A stretch of DNA of 64,000 bases from Echinometra lucunter (GCA_029962745.1 CM057162.1:8005080-8069079); one strand, 5' to 3'; counted from the stretch's first letter, positions 51,901-64,000 are shown. Notes: generated from the letters alone by a model not told the origin. Program-made: numbers and translations.

Positions 51901-52503
51901 CTGTATTCTTTGATACTTTTTACTCCCGGGGGTTATTATCGGATAGACGGGGGTGGTGTTTTTTTTTTCCTGTATCAGAAGCTTTGTTCCTTGTTCATAT
52001 TAGTGTAGTAAGGAGGCAGAAAAATCTGATATTTGAAGAGGGTGAATTCCTCATTTCAATTTATTTGAGTTAATTGTGTATTTATGTATTCAATCCCATT
52101 TGAACCCTGCATTGAAAGAAAAAAAAACTTGCTTCAGTATTTATGGTTATTTGAGTTTATTCTGTGTAAAATGCATTGTCCAGAGCAGCGTATTCTGCAT
52201 ATTTTGTATCATTTTTCTCCTTTAAGGCAATCTTGCCTTGAAAAAAAAGTGGAAAATTAAAAAAAGTTTTCATTGTGTTTGTCTTCAGTATTTACTGTCT
52301 TCTATTTTGTGTCGTATATTTTGTTGTCAGAGTACATCTTGAAGTTAGGGACAAATGGGAAATCTCCCTTTCCAAATGACATAATGAACTATATGCATCC
52401 ATGCTGCTTCCGATAGTTGTCCATTGAACCTAACAATATCTGGCAACCTCTTAGCACTCTCATATTATATAAACACCTAATATACAAAAATTCTTCTTGA
52501 TTT
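48926..52503. other. Downstream intergenic or extended 3' UTR
   Basis: AT-rich, with no supported coding region. A degenerate short tandem repeat of AGGTCCACAAGATGCAG-like units lies at about 49290-49425. Another AATAAA is at 51040-51045. Nothing else is recognised. Confidence 0.5.
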
Positions 52504-54075
52504 TTGTCTCGCCTGCGTAGCGTAGCGAGACATAGGTATCACTATTTCCGGTGTCGGCGTCGTCGTCAACAATTGTGTTGTACACCCAATAACTTTCTAT
52601 AGCTTTAAGGTGGGATCACCAAATTCATACCAGAGGTCCATCTCTTGAAGGCGCAGGTCAAGTTCGAATATGAGTCGAATTTGAATAAGGTCAAAGGTCA
52701 AAGGTCAATGAACTTTCCATGACTGGCACTGTGCTATATTGTACACACAATAACTTTTTATACCTTCGAGGTAGGATTGCCAAATTCATACAAGAGGTCC
52801 ATCTCTTGAAGGTACAGGTCAAGTTCGAATGTGAGTTGAATTTGATTAAGGTCAAAGGTCAAAGGTCAATGAACTTTCCATGACTGGCACTGTGCTGTGT
52901 TGTACACACAATAACTTTCTATAGCTTCGAGGTGGGATCACCAAATTTATACCAGAGGTACATCTCTTGAAGGCACAGGTCAAGTTTGAGTATGAGTTGA
53001 ATTTGAATAAGGTCAGAGGTCAAAGGTCAATGAACTTTCCATGACTGGCACTGTGCTATGTTGTACACCTAATAACTTTCTATAGCTTTGACGTGGAATC
53101 ACCAAATTCATACCAGAGGTCCATCTCTTGAAGGCGCAGGTCAAGTTCGAATATGAGTCGAATTTGAATAAGGTCAAAGGTTAAAGGTCAATGAACTTTC
53201 CATGACTGGCACTGTGCTATATTGTACGCACAATAACTTTTATACCTTCGAGGTAGGATTGCCAAATTCATACAAGAGGTCCATCTCTTGAAGGTGCAGG
53301 TCAAGTTCGAATGTGAGTTGAATTTGATTAAGGTCAAAGGTCAAAGGTCAATGAACTTTCCATGACTGGCACTGTGCTGTGTTTGTACACACAATAACTT
53401 TCTGTAGCTTCGAGGTGGGATCACCAAATTTATACCAGAGGTACATCTCTTGAAGGCACAGGTCAAGTTTGAGTATGAGTTGAATTTGAATAAGGTCAGA
53501 GGTCAAAGGTCAATGAACTTTCCATGACTGGCACTGTGCTATGTTGTACACACAATAACTTTCTATACCTTCGAGGTAGGATTGCCAAATTCATATGAGA
53601 GGTCCATCTCTTGAAGGTGCAGGTCAAGTTCGAATGTGAGTTGAATTTGATTAAGGTCAAAGGTCAAAGGTCAATGAACTTTTCATAACTGGCACTGTGC
53701 TATGTTGTACACCTAATAACTTTCTATAGCTTTGACGTGGAATCACCAAATTCATACCATTTTTCAAACAATAAGTTTGCCATAACACCTTAATAATTAA
53801 TTTAATTTTACAATTTTACTCACATTATTATCAGTTACATTCTTTTTCACTAACATTCATTTCCTTACTTGCATGGAAATAATTATAGCTTCATAGTATT
53901 AACAGCATTCTTAGTGTTATCTGATTTCCTAGGGATAAAGTAGGCTTGTACCATTATTGCATATGTAAACTGTCAGAACCACAATTCACTCCCTAAACTG
54001 CTGACAGCCTCAGAAGTCATATAGCATAGTTTTGACATGCAGTCTCTTCATGACTGCAATATGCAGGCGAGACAA
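52504..54075. mobile_element. Non-autonomous TIR element carrying a 160-bp tandem array
   Basis: TTGTCTCGCCTGC at 52504 and its complement GCAGGCGAGACAA ending at 54075 are terminal inverted repeats. The interior is the tandem array 52540-53757 followed by about 300 bases of AT-rich sequence. No coding capacity. Confidence 0.75.
52540..53757. repeat. ~160-bp satellite array with AGGTCA triplets
   Basis: Seven full units plus a partial one. Each unit reads TGTTGTACACAC-AATAACTTTCTATAG ... CCATCTCTTGAAGG ... CAATGAACTTTCC. Sub-types recur in the order 1-2-3-1-2-3-2, a higher-order repeat of about 480 bases. Each unit holds three AGGTCA-type half-sites spaced by one base, at 52688, 52849, 53010, 53171, 53331, 53493 and 53654 (one half-site in the fourth unit is AGGTTA). 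Confidence 0.92.
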
Positions 54076-55196
54076 CGCTTGGCGTTTGCCTTGTTTTTTT
54101 TTAGGAGTTTCTGCATTTATTGTCAAATCAAATAACAAATTTACAAACAATAGTAATAAATATACAATATAATTGATCGAATTACAAATGTGACAGTTAA
54201 ATAACAAATGACAACAGAATAAAGACATGATTATAAGTAGAAATGAACAAGTAGAAAAAAAAGAGAGGGGCCAGCTATCTTAAGCAAAATGCTTGAATGA
54301 ATAGCAGCCGGTGGAAAGAGCTTCATGGAAACCATAATGAATATAAATGTCTATATCATAAAAGCGATGTCACTAACTGAAAAAAAAAATTACTACAAAA
54401 AAGGGGAATAGGGGGAAGGGATGGGGTGAGGTGTAGTGTGTGCAAGTGGGTGCACATGCAGGTGAAAAGATGATGACAAAGTCTTGTTAAAAGCTTGGCT
54501 GACATAGCAACAATCAATGTAATCAATAGTGATCTCATCTATGCTGATGCACTCGATGACTGAAAAGTGTGTGTCCTCCAAGTCTGATCCAGTGTGAAAT
54601 ATGAAATAACTTTATTAAACAGATTCAAAACAATATTCTGACACATTTCCAATTAAAAGAATCAAGCATCGCAATGACAACAAAACAACAGAACGAATTA
54701 GTCCGTGGGCCAGAGGGGGCTACCGTGCACCCCCCCTCTGACCCTCCGCCATGGGTATCATTTTGTTCGTTGGTATCTCTAGTGTCAGAAAAACCAATGT
54801 TTCCATGAATAAACTCAAATGGCCTATGATTTCTAAGCCATTCTTTAAATCAATGTCAAAATCCACGTTTTTCAAATTTTCACCCTTTTCTTGAGGTATG
54901 CCATTTTTAAAGATTTTAAATGGGCTCTATCTCAAATAAAATAGGCTCAATTTGGTTGAACTTTCTATCATATAGTCTTCATCTCATGAGCAATCAACAT
55001 GCAAAATGTTATCTATCTATATTATCGTTCTCATATGCAAATTAGGCCATAAAATTAGCATATCATTAAATATGGAGACTTCCTGTTTCAAATATTTTAA
55101 AAAATCGATTTCAAGTTTTATTTTCTTTTTCATGCACCACCAATAATATATTTTCTGCCAAACATCACATCATTCTCTTCATCTATATCTCTACTT

Positions 55197-56365
55197 ATGG
55201 AAAAATGATGTTTCCAAGGTCACATGCTCCCCTAGCCTATGTTTCCAGCCCCTTTTCCGACTAAGGTCAAGGTACTTTTTTCGAGGTTTTTGCCTGTTTT
55301 TTAGATTCTAGCTATGGAATGTACCTGAAATGTCCGGTAGATATTATCAATACTTCATTAATTATTGAGCAATGCTTTTTCCTTGTTAGTAGAAGGCCAC
55401 TACATGTTTTCTTTTTAATAAATATAGTTTTTTACTGCTGTACCCGTTGTTAATATAACATGAATAGCATATAAGTGAACATCAATATTGTGTTATATAA
55501 TTATCGATCTATTTTGGAAGACTATGTGAGCAGTTGTTATTCCTTTGATAATTAGACACATAACCATTTTTTGTAGCTAGAAGCTGAAAACAATTATATC
55601 CAAAATCAATTAACCTGTAATACCACCATAATTTAATATATATTAACATGATTAAGTGTAACATAGTTTTAGCCTTCATTTCCAGCCCTTATTCTGTGAT
55701 ATTATGATATGAATTCATATGAGTAACTAATAACCCATGGTATAGTCGGCGGTTTCAGTAGGATATATTACATGTAGATTGTATTAAAACTCAGTAGAAG
55801 AAATCACTCGTATGAAATGACAATTTATGGAATCTTTCAATCAAACATATGTCATATCAATCAGAGAAATGTTATTAGTCTATACTTCCAGCCCTCACTG
55901 TAGTCTAGATAAGTCGATTCATGATAATGTGTTGATACCACACTTCAAAATAGTCCAACATGTTATGAACCTACATGTATCATGCATCCTTATTATTACA
56001 CATCCATTTGCATCCATTACTGCATTAGCAGTTTTCAAAGATTGGGACTGAATGAAAGAATATTTAAACAATTCATGACTGTACCGATCTCTGAGGAGGA
56101 GGGGGGGAGGGCAGTTACATCCTCTCTCCTTTGTACGAATCATGTCTTTTTATTGAAAAATCCAAAAATTCCCCGGGGATAAGAATGTGTGAAATATGTG
56201 AGAAACAAACGCGAGAGTAGGGGAAGGGGGTGGGACGGATGTGCCCCTCCCCCTCCACACACACACAAGATGATATGGTTCAAAAGCTGCTTGGAAGGAG
56301 TTGATTTTCATAAAAGGATGGGCTACACTTTTTACTTCGAAGAAAGGAAGGGACACTACAAACAG
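55197..56365. repeat. 1.17-kb tandem duplication, unit 1
   Basis: Matches 56366-57534 almost base for base at an offset of 1169 (a few substitutions, one base lost in a G run). The unit boundary is ATGGAAAAATGATG after CACTACAAACAG. Confidence 0.95.
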
Positions 56366-57534
56366 ATGGAAAAATGATGTTTCCAAGGTCACATGCTCCC
56401 CTAGCCTATGTTTCCAGCCCCTTTTCCGACTAAGGTCAAGGTACTTTTTTTGAGGTTTTTGTCTGTTTTTTAGATTCTAGCTATGGAACGTACCTGAAAT
56501 GTCCGGTAGATATTATCAATACTTCATTAATTATTGAGCAATGCTTTTTCCTTGTTAGTAGAAGGCCACTACATGTTTTCTTTTTAATAAATATAGTTTT
56601 TTACTGCTGTACCCGTTGTTAATATAACATGAATAGCATATAAGTGAACATCAATATTGTGTTATATAATTATCGATCTATTTTGGAAGACTATGTGAGC
56701 AGTTGTTATTCCTTTGATAATTAGACACATAACCATTTTTTGTAGCTAGAAGCTGAAAACAATTATATCCAAAATCAATTAACCTGTAATACCACCATAA
56801 TTTAATATATATTAACATGATTAAGTGTAACATAGTTTTAGCCTTCATTTCCAGCCCTTATTCTGTGATATTATGATATGAATTCATATGAGTAACTAAT
56901 AACCCGTGGTATAGTCGGCGGTTTCAGTAGGATATATTACATGTAGATTGTATTAAAACTCAGTAGAAGAAATCACTCGTATGAAATGACAATTTATGGA
57001 ATCTTTCAATCAAACATATGTCATATCAATCAGAGAAATGTTATTAGTCTATACTTCCAGCCCTCACTGTAGTCTAGATAAGTCGATTCATGATAATGTG
57101 TTGATACCACACTTCAAAATAGTCCAACATGTTATGAACCTACATGTATCATGCATCCTTATTATTACACATCCATTTGCATCCATTACTGCATTAGCAG
57201 TTTTCAAAGATTGGGACTGAATGAAAGAATATTTAAACAGTTCATGACTGTACCGATCTCTGAGGAGGAGGGGGGAGGGCAGTTACATCCTCTCTCCTTT
57301 GTACGAATCATGTCTTTTTATTGAAAAATCCAAAAATTCCCCGGGGATAAGAATGTGTGAAATATGTGAGAAACAAACGCGAGAGTAGGGGAAGGGGGTG
57401 GGACGGATGTGCCCCTCCCCCTCCACACACACACAAGATGATATGGTTCAAAAGCTGCTTGGAAGGAGTTGATTTTCATAAAAGGATGGGCTACACTTTT
57501 TACTTCGAAGAAAGGAAGGGACACTACAAACAGA
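56366..57534. repeat. 1.17-kb tandem duplication, unit 2
   Basis: Second unit of the duplication inside the left arm of the fold-back element; the right arm has only one copy of this segment (about 60510-61790, inverted). Confidence 0.95.
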
Positions 57535-58084
57535 GGTATCAGTCTTAGAGGCAGATGAAGAAGAAACAGAATTGACCAACTGGTGGTTTTCTACTGCAGT
57601 TGCAGGAAGAAACAGGGACATGACAGTGTGCAGGTCAGGAGCCCGGACGACGACATCTTGTAACACAAAACCATGTTGTAGCAAAATGCATTCGTGAAAC
57701 TTCAGAAAGATCGCAAACATGATCGGTACATGTTGTATAATGGGTTTTGTACAGAGCGGTATTATATACTGCGCCTTTGTAATATCCGTTGCTGATATGT
57801 CCATTTGAGAAGTGTAATCCTAAACACAAAACATTTAATATTCGTTTTGGATCAGTGTAAGTAAAGTGTTATGTCATCACTCCATCAATCGGGTTGCGTA
57901 GAACTCGCGAGATCCATGGATAATTAAGTTATATCCTTTGTCATTCATGCGTTCAGTGATGCCTCCTCTCTCCCGGAGACCAGTGCCCATCATTACTGAA
58001 TCGATATATCCTCCTAGGCCTTCCTCTTCTTGCCTATCTTTAAAAGTTTTATACAGAGCCACTGAGTGGACCGTGAGCTATGAA

Positions 58085-58710
58085 TGCCTTTGAGCAAGAC
58101 CTGATAGCTTCACTCTCCTCTGGGTCACTTTTGAGATGACCTGACATTTGTAAGGTTCCCATACAGCTCAGAGTTCCTCATTCTCGTTGCAATCTGGATG
58201 ACGCTCAGAGCCGTCCTCAACATTCTTGTGTATCACCTATCCACCATCTGAAGTCTTTTTGTAAGGGTCCCGGTCTCTGACCCGTACAACGAAACAAACT
58301 CCACTGTGCTGTGAAGAGACTTATTCTTAAGTCTTTAGGAGGTCTGATTTCCATACAGACTTCAGGCTGTGGTATGCTGCCCAATCCTTCTTCACCTTAT
58401 CCACAACATCCTCATGTGTGTTCTTGATCGTTGCTCCCAAGTCCGAGCCGGAGTTGCAGTGAAACCAGAGTAGTGGTGGTTATCGAGTGCCGGACGCATG
58501 ACAAAGATGTATAGAGCTAATGTATCACCCCTGGTACTCCAGCAAGTATATCAACGAACTCTATCTTCCCATCACGTTTCATGACCTTGGCTCTGGTGTT
58601 TGGACATATCAGGGATATCAGGCCCACTATCTTAAGGATTCCGTAAGCCCGTAGGATCTTCACCAGGAAGTTTTGGTCCACAGAAGTGGAGGAAAAGTGT
58701 TCTGGACAAA
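58085..58710 (-). pseudogene. Degenerate non-LTR retrotransposon RT, C-terminal part
   Basis: Minus-strand reading gives VDQNFLVKILRAYGI ... DILAGVPGV ... LYGSETGTLTKRLQMVD, then TRMLRTALSVIQIATRM. This matches the LINE pattern KIxxAYGIP, (F)DILAGVxQG, LYGSETW(T)LTK and TRMLRxAL. Stops and frameshifts interrupt it, so it is dead. Its mirror image on the plus strand is at 59906-60060. Confidence 0.75.
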
Positions 58711-59229
58711 GACACAGAGCCCTACAATTACTTCAGTCCATTGGGTAATGATCATTCGGCTTGTTATGAGCGATGGAGAGCCTAAGAAAGAGCAAATCTA
58801 AGCCCTGAAGAATTGCATATGATTGGGGAGCATTCAAGGAAGATCGGGAGCTACAGGTGAAATACACTGTGGAGTTGAGGTAGGGTTCAATGTTTTGTGT
58901 AGAGGGAATGATGACTGCGAGTAGGAGGCAAGTAGTGAGTGTGCGACAAGAATGTATGGATTCTTCATTACTGCATAAGCAGAATCAGGAGAGACCCTGG
59001 TGCTGGAGAGCAAGAAAGAGATGAGAGAGACTACTCTGATGATCCCAGAGTGTGTGCAGCCAGAGAACACCTGTGAGCTACTAGGGACGATTCCATGCTG
59101 ATCCTTCAGACTAGTGAAAGAGTGTGTTGAGAATAGGAAGGAGGAACTCTATGGGAGCGACACTGAGACGAGGGAGGAGGTGCTGATTGAGAAGATCAAG
59201 AGTTGGGAGAATAGCAGACATGTGTAAAA

Positions 59230-60062
59230 GAAGAGCTGGATGATCATCAAGGAAGGGGAAGAAGAGAGAGAGAGTTCAAGTGAGACCCAAGGTATAGGCC
59301 ATGCGGATAGGAAGGGGAAGTGGCTGGAACATTTCAAGACCCTACTAGGACAACCCCCTGCCATGGCCCAGAACATCAGGGAGATCAGTCATCTATTCAA
59401 GGAGATGGATATCGAGACAGGGAATCAAGGAGGGTAAGGCGTATGGAGAGGATGGAGTGGTATCAGAGGTGATGAAGAGGTGTGATTTTGGTGATATATC
59501 ATCACCAAAAATAGGTAATCAGGCACTGGAAAATGGTTTTGTCCCAGATCAATGGAAGATTAGTCCCAATCATCATCATCCCAATACCAAAGAAACGTGA
59601 CTTCCGTTAACATGTTTATCAACAACAACATGGGGAATCTCACTGATATAACTTTTTGCAAAGACCCTCAGCAGGATGATTCTGAACTGTATTGACCCAG
59701 AGATTTACAAAAAGCTCAGATACAACCAGAATGGCTTCAGATTAAAGGGAAGATCCCCCACCAGTCACGTTCTATAGGAGGATTCCTGTTTGTACCAGAG
59801 AGAAGAGACTCTGCATTGTCATGGTGTTCATTGACTTCAGAAAGGCCTTTGACTGCCCGATGAAGATTCTATGGGCTTATGGAATCCCCTCCCTTATAAA
59901 AACAACACAAACACAAGAATGTTGAGGATGGCTCTGAGCATCAACCAGATTGCAACGAGAATGAGGAACTCTGAGCTGTACAGAAACCTTATAAATGTCA
60001 GCTCAAAAGTGACCCAGCGGAGAGTCTTTCGGGTAATGCTCAACCGCATCCAGAGCTCATAG
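59230..60062 (+). pseudogene. Degenerate non-LTR retrotransposon RT, central part
   Basis: Plus-strand fragments in several frames: WLEHFKTLLGQPPA; KAYGEDGVVSEVMK; NGFVPDQWKIS; LSRMILNCIDPEIYKKLRY with NGFR; FIDFRKAFD (RT block with the first catalytic Asp); AYGIP; then TRMLRMALSINQIATRM. After AYGIP the sequence jumps straight to the TRML segment, so the block containing the second catalytic pair is deleted. RTE- or CR1-like by pattern; clade not certain. Confidence 0.78.
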
Positions 60063-62283
60063 TACACTCAGTGGCCCTGTGGAAACTCTTCTTGGATATG
60101 CAAGAGGAAGGCCTAGGATGACTTCATTAAGGATGCACTCCGTGAATCTTGGGAGTTCTACCCTACTTTATTGACTGATTGATTTATTGATTGATAATAT
60201 TACGGTCTACTTACACTAATACTTGACAATAATGTTTAGGATCACACATCTCAAACTGACATATCCGCAACGAATGTTACAAAGGCGTTGTATAACTTAG
60301 TGCTCTAGACCAAAACAAATTATAGTTCATACCGTTTGCGACCTTCTGAAGTTTTTCAAATGCATTTATTATAGACAAATGTCGTGCTACAAGATGTTGA
60401 TCTCTGAGCTCCTGACTTGTACATAGTCACGTCCCTGTTCCTTGCTATAGCCCAACTGCAGTAGAAAACAACTCGCCAATTCTGTTTCTTCTTGAATTGA
60501 TACCTATGTTGTGTTTCCTTTTTCCGTTCTTTGAAGTGAAAACAGTTGCGTCTCCTTCTATTAAGAAGATCAGCTTCCTTCCAAGCACCTTTGAACATAT
60601 ATCTTTTGGGAAGGGGGGGGGGATACACCTGTCCAACACCCTTCCCTTGTTCGGTCGCTTTACTATACCTTGCTTGCTTGTGTCCTCAAATATTTTACAG
60701 ATTCTTGTCTCCGCCCAGAAGAAAAAAAATCCCTTTGCAGTTTTAAAGTTGAAAATGAAGCATCTGGTGCACATTTTGGGTGGAATTTTTGGAAATTTCA
60801 CAATAAAAAGACATTTTTATACGCAGCGGGGGGGGGGGGGGGGAAGGCAACTTTCCACCCCTGATGAGTACGGTAAGGCCATGAACTGTTGAAATATTCT
60901 TTCATTCCGTGTCAGTCTGTGAAAACTGTAAATGAAATGATAATGGTAAAGTTTGCTATAACTGGAATATGGACGTGTAATAAGCAGGATACCTGGAAGG
61001 ATGATTGTCATTATGCAAATTTCATATAGTAAGTATAAAATGTAAGACTATTTTGAAATGTGGTATTAACACATTATCGTGAATCGGCTGTTATCTAGAC
61101 TACAGAGAGGGTTGGATTTATAGACTAACATTTCTCTGATTGATATTATGCTTGATTGAAAGATACCATAAACTGTCATTTTATACCAGTGATTTCTTCT
61201 ACTGAGCTTTTAATACAACGTACATGTAATATCTCCTATTGAAACCACTTACTTTACCATGGGTTAAGTTACTCATGAATTTATATCGGAATATCACAGA
61301 ATATGGGCTGGAAATGAAGGCTAAACATATGTTACACTGAATATGTATTAAATAGTGGTGGATTTTACAGGCCAATTGATTTGAAAATGATTGGCTTCAG
61401 CTTCTAACTAATAGCTATGTTTTTAATTATCAAAGGAATAACAACTGCTCACATAGTCATCCAAAATAGATCGATAAATACATAACATAATATTGATGTT
61501 CACTTATATGCTGTTCATGTTATATTAACAATGGGTACAGCAGTAAAAAAATATATATTTACTAAAAAGAAAACATGTAGTGGCCTTCTCCTAACAAGGA
61601 AAAAGCATTACTCAATAATTAATGAAGTTTTGATAATATCTACTGGACATTTCAGGTACGTTCCATAGCTGGAATCTAAAAAACAGGCAAAAACCTCGAA
61701 AAAAGTACCTTGACCTTAGTTGGAAAAGGGGCTGGAAACATAGCCTAGGGTAACATGTGACCTTGGAAACATCATTTTTCCATAAGTAGAGATATAGATG
61801 AAGAGAATGATGTGATGTTTGGCAGAAAATATATTATTGGTGGTGCATGAAAAAGAAAATAAAACTTGAAATCGATTTTTTAAAATATTTGAAACAGGAA
61901 GTCTCCATATTTAATGATATGCTAATTTTATGGCCTAATTTGCATATGAGAACGATAATATAGATAGATAACATTTTGCATGTTGATTGCTCATGAGATG
62001 AAGACTATATGATAGAAAGTTCAACCAAATTGAGCCTATTTTATTTGAGATAGAGCCCATTTAAAATCTTTAAAAATGGCATACCTCAAGAAAAGGGTGA
62101 AAATTTGAAAAACGTGGATTTTGACATTGATTTAAAGAATGGCTTAGAAATCATAGGCCATTTGAGTTTATTCCTGGAAACATTGGTTTTTCTGACACTA
62201 GAGATACCAACAAACAAAATGATACCCATGGCGGAGGGTCAGAGGGGGGGGGTGCACGGTAGCCCCCTCTGGCCCACGGACTA

Positions 62284-63640
62284 AATATTCTGATTCAGTT
62301 TCAACTTTAAAGGTAACCCGTCCCTTTTGCAAAATCTACGAAAATCCATACTACTTGGCATGAGTTTAGGATATGCCCTTCTGATATTCTTCATTTAATC
62401 TTACGGTCATATGTTGCTCAAGGTAAAATGAAAATCTGGCTACCAAACTTGAATAAGCAAGTTGGATCAGCTTACCGGCAGTATAGCGCAGCCAGCTAAA
62501 CCGTATAGCTAAGTAGCTCAGCCGCGCTATCTTGAATCTGCATGTCTTTTTTTCGTGGTATGAAAAAAGAAAGCTCTGATAAATTGTCGAAGATTATTTG
62601 CTTAAGACTGAATTTCACGCTTTGTCAATATCAGGGATAGGTTATATAGCCTTTCTCTCTCAAATGATGATACATGATAGTAAAGCTATGCACGTTACTA
62701 ATTAAGTCGAAGACTTCAGTGAACATGCGCTAAAAAGAACTTAGTGAATGACAATTATCAAAGTCAGAAATGATAGCAAAGGCGATGAATGGGCATTATT
62801 CATGAGAAGAAAAACATGCACTATTGTATGCAATTTTGAACTGATATCAATACATAGTTTAAAAATATTGTCCCTGTTACACACCGATATCTCCATTAAA
62901 ATTTGTGAACAGTGTGCAATAATTTTTCAGAAAAAAAAACATGTGCACACTTTGATTTTAGTAATACCTATAGCATTTTCATTTATTTGATGTACGATAA
63001 AAGAGCAATGTAGATAAAAATGCCTTGCTCAAGGGCATAAGTGCTGTACAGCGAGAATCGGACCCCCGACTTTCGAGCCTCCAGTCAAGCGCCTGAGACC
63101 ACTCGACCATGGCACCTCCACTTGGTGTGCTATAAGTAATGTGATTCTGGTTTCAGGAAAAAAAATGTTTAAGGTATAGCCATTTTTAAGAACAAATAGA
63201 TGGCAGAAAATGCATGGAATTCTTACTTATAAAATAGCAAACCTGTTCTAAATACAAATATTTCAACAGAAATATGGAGTTCCAGTTTGCCAGAATGCAT
63301 TTTTGTGGACAGACAATTTTGTCAAACCGCATATTTTGGGCATTTTGGTACCTCGGCTAGCTAAAAGGGGGAAAGAAAAAAAATAATTAAAAAAATTATG
63401 TGTATACCTATCAATGCGACTGAACATAACAACCCATGTAAAGTTTTAATAATTCTCTTGCAGTAACTATCCCTGCCCCTTCATGAAGAGATCACACGCT
63501 TTTGTTTTTGTTTTAGTTCAGAGAAATATATATACCTATACCAATACACATGAAAAACAACAAGACATAATGTAGATATGTCAATATATTAATAGTGTTA
63601 AAATGAATGTACCGGTATTCTTTGTTAATCTATGACAATA
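62284..63640. other. Non-coding sequence between elements
   Basis: AT-rich with no supported gene. It contains a tRNA-derived SINE-like segment at 63015-63120. Confidence 0.5.
63015..63120 (-). mobile_element. tRNA-derived SINE head
   Basis: On the minus strand, box A TGGTCGAGTGG (63099-63109) and a box B-like GGTCCGATTCTC are spaced as in a class II (Leu/Ser-like) tRNA, followed by GCTGTACAGCACTTATGCCC. No complete cloverleaf, so a SINE rather than a tRNA gene. Confidence 0.55.
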
Positions 63641-63932
63641 GGGAGCTTTCGCAAACACGTACGACGGGAATGTTAATTTTACGTGTCATGTGCAAAATTT
63701 TGTACTGCACATGCTCAAATTCCCCAAACTCTCCGTCCTGCTAAATCGAGAACGGCTTTCAGCCAAAATAACGTCCGTTCTCTGTAATGTACAGATCAGT
63801 GGTGTGTATACGCGCAGCGTCCCCATATCACCGAACGGAGAGCGAAAGCTCCAAAACATTGTATGATGGGCCGCATCTCCTATTGCTGCTGCGTCCTAGA
63901 GGGATGCTTCTGTCGTGTTTGCGAAAGCTCCC
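63641..63932. mobile_element. 292-bp MITE with TA target duplication
   Basis: Perfect 19-bp inverted ends GGGAGCTTTCGCAAACACG, flanked by TA on both sides (63639-63640, 63933-63934). Interior is GC-richer and non-coding, with an extra AGCGAAAGCTCC near 63841. Confidence 0.9.
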
Positions 63933-64000
63933 TAATAATGTAACAGAGAAAACACAAGAAGTGATCCAACATTAGATCTGAAATACATTTCCTGCAATGA

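Larger units (their letters stand above)
54701..62281. mobile_element. 7.6-kb fold-back (long inverted repeat) element
   Basis: GTCCGTGGGCCAGAGGGGGC at 54701 is mirrored at the right end (complement ending 62281), and both ends are flanked by TA. The left arm runs to about 58240 and the right arm from about 59900. The left arm holds an extra ~1.17-kb tandem copy. The outer ~500 bases of the arms are almost identical, while inner parts are clearly more diverged. The centre carries retrotransposon remnants. No transposase was recognised, so the superfamily is unknown. Confidence 0.85.

Noticed and set aside
55827..57220. Identical 74-codon frames at 55827 and 56996
   Set aside because: Identical only because of the tandem duplication; the inverted third copy is not open.

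Overview
This is an intron-rich, AT-rich animal nuclear region holding one recognisable gene: an amyloid precursor protein (APP/APPL) family member on the + strand. The dense mixture of short inverted-repeat elements, tRNA-derived SINEs, GA microsatellites and poly-G tracts, and an APP protein without a Kunitz domain, fits a non-chordate marine deuterostome. An echinoderm, perhaps a sea urchin, is my best guess, but this is inference and no species marker was found.

Layout. 1-5164 (block A) is a near copy of 34409-39562 (block B) and ends inside APP exon 4 at a gap of exactly 500 N (5165-5664). Block A carries an out-of-order copy of exon 3 and is most simply a misplaced alternate haplotype. 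5665-8717 is upstream DNA with a short inverted-repeat element at 7314-7689 and a GC-richer probable 5' UTR at about 8538-8717. The APP gene runs from a predicted signal-peptide exon (8718-8783) through eleven further exons to the stop at 47427-47429. All splice phases agree, giving 747 codons, or 725 without the predicted first exon. Intron 2 (11080-37782) is very large and holds most of the repeats, including a 2.6-kb hAT-type element with a perfect 8-bp target duplication. 47430-52503 is 3' UTR and downstream DNA with several AATAAA signals. 52504-54075 is an inverted-repeat element carrying a ~160-bp tandem array in which every unit has a triple AGGTCA (DR1-type) motif. 54701-62281 is a large fold-back element with remnants of a non-LTR retrotransposon near its centre. 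A compact TIR element lies at 63641-63932.

The protein. Reading order is signal peptide, E1 (growth-factor-like plus copper-binding-like subdomains), acidic linker, E2 helical domain, long acidic/proline-rich stalk, transmembrane helix and a 46-residue tail with the YENPTY sorting/adaptor motif. Oddities: both partner cysteines of the first E1 disulfide are missing together, the copper-ligand positions are replaced, the Thr-Pro phosphosite of the tail is lost, intron 10 has a GC donor followed by 36 uninterrupted CAG units, and decayed partial copies of exons 3, 9 and 11 lie in neighbouring introns. No other protein-coding gene could be supported.
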